This document shows positions 37,901 through 49,100 of a stretch of DNA of 64,000 nucleotides, piece by piece (position 1 is the stretch's first letter; every line of letters starts with the position of its first letter). The stretch comes from Tetraselmis striata (lineage: Eukaryota; Chlorophyta; Chlorodendrophyceae; Chlorodendrales; Chlorodendraceae), in NCBI GenBank assembly GCA_006384855.1, contig VCJN01000169.1:104087-168086 (forward strand), in the 5' to 3' direction. A model generated the notes under the pieces. That model saw only the letters and a list, made by a program, of their open reading frames with translations. It was not told the origin of the DNA and did not search any database. The position numbers were made by a program, and so were the translations under genes.

Positions 37901-40900
37901 GGAAGCGCTGCGGCAGCATCCGCGCTGGAGGCGCTCGCGCAGAGCGGCAACGGGGCGGCTCTGGCGGCGCTGGCGGCTGAGCTGGACCTGCTGCTGGAGG
38001 TCCTGGCGTCCGTGGACCCCGGGGGAGGCGCATCGTCGGCGCTGCTTGGCTGCGTGGCGGCGCTGGTGGACTACCCCGGTGAGGCTCGCATGCCTGCGCG
38101 GATCCGCCTCCCAGCCGCGCGTGCAGTGTGTGCGTGCATGCGGCACCCCAGGGGGCTGCCTCCCCCCCCCCCCCCCCCACTTCTTCCCGATCCTCGGGGC
38201 TCCCTGCTGGATAGAAGTACTTTTTTTCCTCGCCCCCGGGACAGGACCGGCACCAGTGAAACCTTTGCGGCGTCTCTACGACGGCCGTTTTGGCAGCGAT
38301 CCAGTTCCGGAAAGCCCTGGGTAGGCCACGCTTCGTTATAGTCAACAAGCAAATTGCCGCGAAACATTCCGTATGACTAATTAGAGGCTAGTGACAGGAT
38401 TGCCAACACTGTTAATGGATCACCGTCTAAAACACTGCCGTCAAAGTACCTTGCGCGCACTAACCACGAAAGGTCGGCCTTCCCGGTCTGGATGGGCGCC
38501 GGCCCATTCGAGTATAAATGCGAGGAATGTGGGTAGCACTACTCGTAGTTGCAAGAACACGGGAATGGGTCATTTGTGCCGCCAGGCTAGCGGTCGCTGG
38601 TACCTGGGTACCCCTGTTGTTGACCTACATGCTGTCCATGCCCCGGGTACCGGAGGAACAGAGGGCCCGGGGCCCGGCCGACCCTAGGACACCTGTAGCC
38701 CAGGGTTTTTCGCCTATGCGGAAGACAGCGGCCAGGGGGTGCACGCCGGGGTGTCGGCTACCGTATGGTAGGGGCAGGCTGGCACCGGCAGGACGGCGGC
38801 ATTGGCTTCCTGACACTCGCACTGGCGCTGGCAGCTGTGTTGTATGTGCTGAGCGGCCACGGCCATGGAGCGGTATACGGCGTAGCGCAAGGGCCATGAT
38901 CAGGCCGACTGTGGCTAGGAACACGGGGGCCAAGGGGGGGGGGGGGGGGGTGAAAAGGGGTAGAGAAGATATATCCCCCTCGTCTCTCTGCGGCGCCTCC
39001 ACCTCGGCCGGTTGCACCATTAGCCCCCTGTTGCTCAGTGCCAGGGCGTGGCGCCCCCTGTGGCTCTGCGCCAAGCTCACGCGGATGGCGGCTGCTCGCG
39101 TGTGGCGTTCGTAGGGACGGCGGCGGCGGCGGCAGCAAGGCCGGCGGTGGTGCCGCTGCTGGCGGGATCGCTGGCTCGCAGCAGCTGGCGCGGCGCCGGC
39201 AGCGCGGCCCGGGCCCTGGCGGCGCTGCTGGCCAGCGAGGCGGACGTGACGGCGCTAGGGGCGCGCGTGGGCGCGTGGCGCGCGCTGGTGGCGCTACTGG
39301 AGCGCGCGGGGGCAGGGCCGGGCGGCGCGGGCGGGGCGGCGGAGTACGGGGCGCGGCTGGCGGGCGGGCGGCTGGCGGCCTCCGTGGCGCGCTGGCCCGC
39401 CGGGCGCGACGGGCTCCTGGCGGCGGGCGCGCTGCCGCCGCTGGTGCGCTGCCTGTGGGTGGAGGCCGCCAGCGGTGCCGGCGAGGCGGCGGGCGTGGCG
39501 CTGCGCCGCCTCGCGTGCGCGCCGCCCAGTCGCCCCGGCGTGCTCGCCGCCGGCGCGCTGTTCGCCTTTGTGCACGCGGCGGGCGCGGGGTCGGCGCTGG
39601 CGCGCGAGACGGCGGCGCGCGCGATGGAGGCGCTCGCGCAGAGCGGCGCGGTGAAGGAGGCGCTGGGCCGGGTGGGCGGGATCCCCGCGCTCGTGCGCCT
39701 GCTGGCGGACCGCAACCCCGCAGGGTGAGGCAGGAGTCCACCACCCATTCACCTCCCCCTGCCCCCTCCCCCCGGAATGGTGCCACATCACGGACAGTCC
39801 GCAAAATCCTACAGCCCTAGAACGCCCACTCCAACTCCGGTCCCACCCTGCACACAGCTGACCCGCCTGCCCCTCTCTGTACTCGCTCTCCCCGCAGTCT
39901 TCACCGGCTCACCCCTAGGGACCAGCTGAACCGTGGCCCCCTCCGTCCGCGCTGCCGGCGTGCAGGGACGGCAGCGACCTGCCGGCGCGGACGGCCGCGG
40001 CGCGCGCGCTGCTGGCGCTCATGACGGAGGAGGGCGGGCGCGAGGGCGCGGCTGCGGGTGCGGCAACGGACCGCGCGCTGTGGCGCGCGGCGCTGGCGCG
40101 GGACAACCGGCTGGCGGTGGTGCGGAGCGGCGGGGAGGGCGGCCTGGTGGCGCTGCTGCAGGCGGGGGAGGGGGGAGGGGAGGCGGCGGCCGCTGGCTGC
40201 CTGGCCCAGCTGGTGCGCAGCGAGGCCTGCCGGCGCCCCGTGGCGGGCGCGCGCGGGCACACGGCGCTGCTGGGGCTGTTGGCGGCAGGCGGGGAGGCCG
40301 GGCGGCTGCCGGCGCTGCGCGCGCTGGAAGCCCTGGCGCAGCTGCCGCGGGCCGCCGCGGAGCTGCGCGACGACGGCGCGCTGGCGGTCCTGGGCCGCCT
40401 GGTGGTGCGGGGGACGGCGGAGTCGGAGGCGGCGGCTGCCGCGGGGGCGGCCCTCGCGGCCCTGATGAACGGCGCGGCGGCGTGCGAGGAGGTGGCGGCG
40501 CATCCCGGGCTGCTGCCGCAGCTGCTGGCAATGTTGGCTCCGGGTGGCAGCGCCAGCCAGCAGGTGCGGCGCCCATCCGCATAGCTCCTCCCCCCTCCCG
40601 TCATTCCCTCTCTAATCATCATCATCATGAACAGCGCGTAGGTGGCAGAAATTTCAAACGGCAGGGCCGCGATTTGCCACCCTTCTAGCGTGGTCGTATC
40701 TATTGTAATATTCTGCCATCCTCTGTGCGGGTAGTGCATTCTCGTGTTATCACTGCCGGGTACATCACGAGACGTGCGGTATTCCTGAATACTCAAGCAC
40801 TGGTACTGCTGCCGGGACGATATATACGCTCATTGCACTTCTCATGCATTCGTCCGCATTCCCGTATTGCTATCTATTTTCAAACAATGTACATATTTTT

Positions 40901-43900
40901 TCCGCAATAAATGAGCAAACTTTGTCAAATAATGAACTTAGCGCTGTCTGTCATCGATTGGGCAATACGTCTATGAAGATGTATCTGTCAGTTTCTTTCA
41001 AGGAACGCCAAGTTAGAAGGCATTTTCTTTTCTATTCTAGTTATAACTCTATATCTATGTTGTTCTAATTGCCGCACTTGCATCCAAATATACCGGTGAG
41101 TTCTACATGCAGCAGCTGGCCGACTGATGATGGTGATTGTGATTGTGATGACTGTGGCACACTGGATGATTGACCCTCCTTTGGCCCCGCTTGCCGCACA
41201 GGCAGCCGCGCTGCGCGTTGTCACCGCCATGGCCACGCACAGCTCCGAGGTCGCTCAGCGCCTGGTAGCCCTCGAGCCCATGCTGCCGCGGCTGACGGCC
41301 CTCGTCGCGGCACCGCTGGCGGAGGGCGAGCCCACGCTAGCGGCCGCCGCGGCCGCGGCGATGTCGAGGCTGGCCAGGACGCACGAGGGGCAGGTGGGCG
41401 TCGCGGCCTGCGGGGGCGCCGCCGCGCTGGCGGACGCCGCGATGCGCTCCCCGCCAGGCGAGCCACTGGAGGCGGCGGCGCTGGACGGCCTGGCTGCCTG
41501 TGCCGCCAACCCGGAGGCCGCCGGCGCCGTGGCCAACGCGCTGCTGCTCGCGCCCGCAGCCGCTCAGCGCCTCACCGGCCTGCTGCCCTGCTCAGCACGG
41601 GCGCCCACCGCGCTGGCGCTCCTCTCCTGCCTCGCCGCCGCCTCGGAGGCAGGCAGCTCGGCCGTGCTGGCTGCCGGTGCCGTCGCCCCGCTCGTGGCCG
41701 CACTCTCGGGGGGCGGGCTGGGGCGCGCACTGGCCGCGCAGCTGCTGGGCGCTCTGGCGCCGGCGGCGGGCGGGGCGGCGGCCATCCTTGCCGAGGGTGG
41801 CGCGCCCACGCTGCTGGCAATGCTGCGGGGCGAGGAGGAGGTGAGGGAATAACCCCTGCCACAATGCAACTGCGCTCTTCCAAAGCGGATCTCGTTGCCT
41901 GGGTATCCTGGTGATGCGGTGCTGTTAGACGCCCCATTCACCGGAGCCTACCCCCTCAAGCCCCAAAGCTGAGGGCTGTGCCCGGAGTTTTCTGCCAGTG
42001 CGTTTCATGATGATGCAGCATCCGGCCGGCTGTCCGATCCGGAGCATGCGCACGATCATAAGGATATAATCGTAACAATGATCATTATGACAATGATGAT
42101 AGTAACAATAATAATGATCATGATAATAATGAGAATGAGCAAGAGCATAATGAGCATGGTAGCATGGTCGTAACGGTGCTGATGATAGCGCGGGGCGCAT
42201 CGGCGCGCTGACCTGCCGCGGCATTGGCTCTGCCCGCAGGGGGACGGCGCCGCGGCGGCTGCGGCGTTGGCGCTGGTGGGGGAGCATGCGGGCGGCGTCG
42301 CCTTGCGGGCGGCCGCGGGGCAGCACGCCGCCGGCGCGCCGGCCATGCTCGTGGGCCTGCTCCATGGGGCCGCCGCCGCCTGGGCCGCACGCGCCATGGC
42401 GGTGCTGCTGGGGCAGCCGGGGCAGTGGGCGGAGGCGGCGCGCGCAGGCGCGGTGCCGCTGCTGGGATCCATGCTGTCAGGCGGTGCGCCGGAGGGCGCA
42501 GGCGGCGCCGGCGTTGACGCTGGGAGGCAGGCGGCGTCGGCGTGCCTGGCCGCAATGGGCTGGCTGGAGGGCGGCGGCCGCGAGCTGCACTCAGCGGGCG
42601 TGCTGGGCCACGCGCTGGCGCTGCTGGACGGCGCCTGGCCGCCGCCGGTGGTGGCGGGCGCGCTGCACGTCATCGCTGCAGCCGCTGGGGCGCCGGAGGC
42701 GCAGGACCTCCTGCATCAGGTGGGGACCCACCCCCCCCCCCCCCCCCCCTCCCCCCTGAGCCAGCTGAGGCGGAGCAGCTGCCCTTTCTATCCGGCGGCA
42801 CTTGTGCTGACGGCTAATCATCGGAGCGCCGCCTACCCAGGGCTTCCTGTACTAGATTTGCTGCCCAAATGAGTGGGTCGTTGAAGGGCCGGCGTAGCCG
42901 CGCTGCACGGGTTTCACTGTTTATTGCCAGTCCTGTCCCGGCGGTGGAAACACAACCCGTAATGACTGGCTCTAAGGGGGCCTGTGCTCAGAGCTCCGAA
43001 AGCTCTAACAAGCATTAGGCACAAAACCCCTATTAGAGGAGTTCAGGGTTTAATACTAGGATAAAAAAGGTCGATTAGGGTCGATGCTGGTCGATACCTT
43101 TGACATATTATTAGGCACAAAACCCCTACAACCCCCCTAACTATTAGAACCCTGCCTATATAAGCCCTATATTCGGCCTGCTCGCTAGCCACTGTCCGGA
43201 CAATCGTTTAAGTTTCGATTTAGTTCCGTCTGCGTTTGACCTCTGATGTGTCGGGCAGTGGTTCTCATTCTCGGTGTGTTTTTTATCGCGCCGGCACCCG
43301 CATCGCCCTGAGCCCCGTGTCCTGGGTGCCACGCCCGGCGGCAGGGGGGCCCGCTGCCGCGCATCGTGGCCATGCTGGGGAGCGATGCGGAGGAGGTGGC
43401 GGCTGCGGCGGCGGGGGCGCTGGAAGCGCTGTCGCAGCGGGACGCGGGGGCCGCCGCCGCCGTGAGCGCCGCGGGCGCGGTGCCGCCGCTGGTGGCGCTG
43501 CTGGGCGCGGGTCTCGGGCGGGGCGCGCAGGCGGCGGCGGCGGGCGCGCTGGAGAGCCTGGCGCTGGACGGCGGCGCGCAGCGGGCGGCCGCGGCCGCGG
43601 GCGCCGTGCCGGCGCTGCTGCGGCTGCTGGCGCCGGGGCACGACGGCTGCCGCGTGCGCGCCGGCAAGGTGCTGACCAACCTGGCGCTGGAGGCCGGGCT
43701 GCGCGCGGAGATGCTGGCGGGCGGCGCAGTGCCGGCGCTGGTGCGCATGCTGTCGCGCGGGGAGGCGGCGCCGGTGCGGGACGCGGCCGCCAGCGCGGTG
43801 GAGAACCTGGCGCTGCACGGCAGCGGCGCGGCGGCGCTGGCGGCGCGCGGGGGCGCGCTCCCCGGGCTGGTGGACCTGCTGCGGAGCGGGTCGGCGCTGG

Positions 43901-46062
43901 CGGTGGAGGCGGCGGCCGGCGCGCTGGAGAACCTGGCGCTGGCGGACGCGCTGCGCGGCGCGGTGGTGGACGCGGGCGCGGTGCCGCCGCTGGTGGAGCT
44001 GCTGGGCGCCGGGGGCGGCGCGGCGGAGGCGGCCGCGGGGGCGCTGCAGAACCTGGCGCTGGACGCGGCGGCGCGGGAGGAGGTGGTGGCGGCCGGCGGC
44101 GTCGCGGGGCTGGTGGGGCTGCTGGGCGCCAGCGAGCCGGGCGCGGCGGAGGCGGCCGCCGGCGCGCTGGGCAACCTGGCGCTCAACAGCAACGGGCGCG
44201 CCCTGCTGGGCGCCACGGGCGGGGCGCCGCGCCTCGTGGCGCTGCTGGGCGGCGGCGACGCCGCGGCGGAGGCGGCCGCGGGCGCTGTGGAGAACGCGTC
44301 GCTGGACGAGCGCCTCGCGCGGCAGCTGGTGGACGCGGGCGCGGTGGAGGCGCTGGTCCGCATGCTGCAGCAGGGCGGCGACCGCCCCCAGGAGGCCGCG
44401 GCTGCTGCGCTGCGGGGCCTCTGCTCCCGCCTGGACGAGGCCAAGGCAAGGCAGCGCAACCCCCCCCCCCCCCCCCCCCCCCCTTCCCCCTTTTGCCGTA
44501 TAATTCCACCACATGCCATTTAGGGTTTTGGGTTTTTAACCCTACAATTCTATACCCTTGCTACAATCTAATTGTAACACAGCGTCCACAGGTGCACACA
44601 CACAAACACACGCATACACACACACAAACACACACACACACACACACTCACTCACATACACAAACACCTCCAACACCCCCAACACCCCGCGGCGTAAGCC
44701 CCACCTTGATCTTGCACGCTACCTACAACAACATCCTCTGAGTGCCCCCATTCGCCACATCCGAGCTTTTAACAGGTTTCGGCAGGTTCTTACTTGCGTT
44801 GTGCTGGTTCCCTGGGTGCCACTGCCCGAGTGCACGTGGAGGGCGTGGAGGCGGGGCTCGCGCTTTCCCGGGCTGGCGGGCTGACTGCCCGCCCGCCCGC
44901 CCGCCTGCCCGCCTGTCCTGTCCTGTCCTGTCCTGTCCTGTCCCGGCATGCGCAGGCGTCCATCGTCGCGGCGGGCGGCGTGGCGCTGCTGGTGGCGCTC
45001 CTGCGCAGCGGCAGCGACGCCGCCAAGGAGGCGGCGGCGGAGGCGCTGGAGAGGCTGAGCTCGGGGCGCGGGCAGGTGGTGGCCATCGCCAACGTCGGCG
45101 GCCTCGAGGAGCTGCTCCGCATCATCCAGCAGGTGGGAAGAGAAGGGTGGCATCGCACGGAGCCAGGGCGCATGTCATGCTCAGGGTCGGGCGCTGAGGG
45201 TATGTGGCGTTGCTGGCAGGGCAACCCGGAGGCGATCAAGGCCGCGGCGTGCACGATCGCCAACTTTGCCTTTTCGCACCAAAACAGCTCCGCCATCGAG
45301 CGCGCGGGCGGCGTCCCCATCCTGCTGGAGCTGCTGCAGGTGAGCGCGCGAGTGGGGGGCGGGTGCACGATCATGTGAATGTGTATATCTGTTTGTGTAT
45401 GTTCACATTCTTTGTGTAGGTATATGTGTCTGTCTTCATCTTCATATTTATATGCGAGTATGAGTGTATCTGTATTTGTTGTGCATAATTACATGTGTAG
45501 GTTTACATGGTTGTGCAAGTTTTTTGCTTATTTGTACGGTATATGTATATTTGTATGTGTAGGGGGCCAGGTGCTCGAAGGGGCTCAATGTGACGGCTCA
45601 ACCTGTTTGTTGGTCAGCGGCTGACGCGGGTGCTGCGTGTGCCCTGGCCAGCGGGGCGAGGGGCCGGGGCGCGAGGGCGCCGCGCGCGCGCTGCGGAACA
45701 TGAGCCTGAGCGAGGGCAACCGGCAGCGCATCGCGGAGCTGGGCGGCCTGGCGCCGCTGGTGGCGCTGCTGCGCGCCGGCTCGCCCGCCGCCGCAGAGGC
45801 CGCCGCCGGCGCAGTGGAGCACCTGGCGCTGAGCGACGCCAACCGGCTCGCGCTGCTGGGCGAGGGCGCGGCGGAGGGGCTGGTGGGCATGCTGTGCGGG
45901 GGCGGCCCGGCCGCGCAGCGCGTGGCGGCGCGCGCGATCGTCAACCTCACTACCAACGATACATGCAAGTCCAGGGTCGCGCAGGTAGTCGCACTAGGGG
46001 AAGAGTTCGGGGGCGGGGGGGGGGGGGGGGGGGGGCTGCCTTTCCCCCCCCTCCTTGACAGC

Positions 46063-46130
<68 letters not shown>

Positions 46131-49100
46131 CTGTGTGTGTGTGTGTGTGTGGATATACATACATACTTATAAATACATACATATATATATAATGTGTTTA
46201 AATATATAAGTATATATGAAGGTCTTTTTTCTTACCTTTCCTCCCCGAGCTTCTTGAACCCTCTCGCCAGGTACTACGTTATATAGTACCACGCGGCCGG
46301 GTTGGATGTTTCAATGCCATCAGGCGGCCCAGGATGCGCATGCGCACTGTCGCGGCTTGCTCAGGCTGGCGCCCTGACTCCTGAGTCGCCGCCTGCGGTC
46401 AGGTGGGCGCGGTGCCGGCCCTGATCGCGCTGCTGGCGGAGGAGGGGGACGAGGCGCTGGTGGCGGAGGCGGCGCGCGCTCTGCAGAACCTGAGCCTGCT
46501 GGCCGCCAACCGGCGCGTCATCGCCGAGGCGGGCGGCATCGGCCCGCTGCTCACGCTGCTGGAGAAGAGCAGCTTCGACACGCAGGAGCTGGCGGCGTGC
46601 GCGCTGTGGAGCTTGGCGGTGCTGCCGGAGAACCGCGAGGCGATCGTGCGGCGCGGCGGGCTCTCCCTGCTGCTGGAGCTGGGGCAGCGCGGCACGCCCG
46701 CGGGGCGCGAGGCGGCCGCCAGCGCGCTGCAGAACCTGGCGGTGGACGAGGACATCAGCCTGGCGGTGGAGCGCGCGGGCGGCCTGTTCGTGCTGCTGGA
46801 GCTGCTGGCCAGCGGCACCGCCAGCGGGCGCGAGGCGGCGGCGGGCGCACTGCAGAACCTGGTGCTGGTGGACCGCATCCGCGACGGCGCCGCGGCGGCC
46901 GCGGCCGTGCCGCCGCTGGTGGGGATGCTGGGCGGCGGCGCGGCTGAGGCGGAGGCGGCGGCCGGCGCGCTGCGCAACCTGGCCATCAGCGACGCGCTCG
47001 GCGTGGCCATCGCCAGCAGCGGCGGGGTGCCGCCGCTGCTGGGTCTGCTGGGGGGCACGGCCGGGCCCGGCGCCGCGGCGGCGGCTGCGGGCGCGCTGGA
47101 GAACCTGCTGCTGGCGGAGGGGCGGAGCCGGGAGGACGGCGGCGCGGAGGCGCTGCCGCTGCTGGTGGCGCCGGACGCGGCGGTGCCGCCGCTGGTGGGG
47201 CTGCTGCTGTACGGGGCGCCGCCGGAGCGCGACGCAGCCGTGGGCGCGCTCGAGGCGGCGGCGGCGCGGGACGCTGGGGCGCGCGCCATGGTGGGCGCTC
47301 TGGGCGGGCTGCCGCCGCTGCTGCGCCTGCTGGCGGCCGGCGGGAGGGGGGGCGACCCGGGAGGCGGCGAGGAGGAGCGCGGCGCGTTGCACTCGGCGTG
47401 CCTGGCGGCAGGGCTGCTGGAGGCGCTCGCGCTGGATGACCGCAACGCGGAGGAGCTGGTGGAGCTCGGGCTGCCGGTGCACCTGTGCGCCTTCCTGCAC
47501 CAGGTGGGGTGCCTCCCACCCCCTGCCCCTTTCGGAACCGCGCACCGGGACCCCTCTATCCTGGCCGTGCTGTGTTCCCCCCCTTCGCATGCAAGTGGAG
47601 CTGCAGTGGTCTCTCGAAGCAACGGTTCACACAGCACCCAGCCGCCAGGCGTTCCATCAGCACCTCTGCCAATACACACGCAGATGCTGGACGAAAGGTG
47701 TACGTGTCCACACCGTTATTCGCGCGTATCGAGATCATCCGTACCGCTGTTTTCCATCCTCCCTGTGGCAAACTCACCGGTCCATCAGGATGGAAGCTCG
47801 GCAATCACGGGTGTCGACGCGATAGTAAGAACCCACATTTCGGTTCCCAGAGAGGGGGCGCCGGTGAAATGATGAGAACTTCATGATGGATCCGTGATCT
47901 TTTCGCCTATATTTGAGCTCTATCGGTTATGGCGGCAGTGTTCTTCTAGGTTGAGTTAACAATATCGCGCCGGCACCCGTAGAAATAGAGTAGAAAATGT
48001 GTTCGATAATTTATTTTCCTGTTTGAACACATCTGACCGTTGCATCTCAGTCGCATTGCGAATTGGTTTCGGAGAGCATCAAGGACATTGTTTGGTTGGG
48101 TGTTGCTCATGTATTCAGGACAAGTTTACGCGCATTGTTTGAAAATAGATAGCGACTAGCGATACGGGAATGCGGACCGATGCGCGACGATGGGATTACG
48201 TCATATTAGCGGGTAATCCTTACGACATCCACTGTCGACATCCAAGTTTTTACTACAATGAGTGCAACGCACGTCGTACGTATAGCGGTCCTGTTAGCAC
48301 CAGTACTCGAGTAATAAGTCCTGTCCCGGGGCGAGAAAAAGCTGATTATTTCAAACGCCGGGATTCACCAGTAGTGATTCCTAATCAGCAGGTACAGTAG
48401 TCGCTATTACCGGTAGGTGTGTACGCATGCTGAACGATCACGACATAATCGGCGGTACTGCGGTCAGAGTATTATGATGAAACTTCAGCAATATCAACAG
48501 CAGTTAATGACAGCAATGGTACTAGACTACAGGTAATAGGAGAGTATAATAGGAAAACTCTGAAAGGGCGGCGAGACACGGCCCGGCCAGGCGCCGCGGT
48601 TTAAAACTTATGCCACCTACGCGCCAGTATTTAGTACATCAACTCGATTATTACCGCACAGCAAGCGCCATGCAATCAGAAGCAGGGCATGGACCTGTAC
48701 CCGTACGCGGATTACGCGCAGTCGCCGTTTCCGCTGCTACCAGTTTCATTCTGAAGTCCACAGCCCGCAGCGCCCGTCCGCAGGGGGGGCGTGCCGTGCC
48801 TGACCCTACCCGCTGGCGGCTTCTGACCGCTTGGCCCTCCGCCAGGTGGTCCGGAGGGAGGACTGCGCGCTCGGGCGCGAGGCGGCCGCCGGCGCGCTGT
48901 GCAACCTGGCGCTCCGCGAAGAGCACCGGCCCGCGGTGCTGGCGGCCGGCGCGGTGCCGCCGCTGGCGGAGCTGCTGGCGGCCGACACGGGCGGCGGCGC
49001 GGCGGAGGTCGCGGCCGCCGCGCTGCGCAACCTCGCCGCCGGGGAAGGCGCAGGGGCGGTGGCGGACGCGGTGGCGAGGCAGCTCGCGGCGGGGCCGCCG

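Noticed and set aside
43156-44519. Long minus-strand open frames (over 440 codons) antisense to the ARM exons
   Set aside because: They are Arg/Ala/Pro-rich mirror frames of GC-rich coding sequence, have no domain, and overlap exons with clear ARM motifs and matching splice phases on the plus strand.
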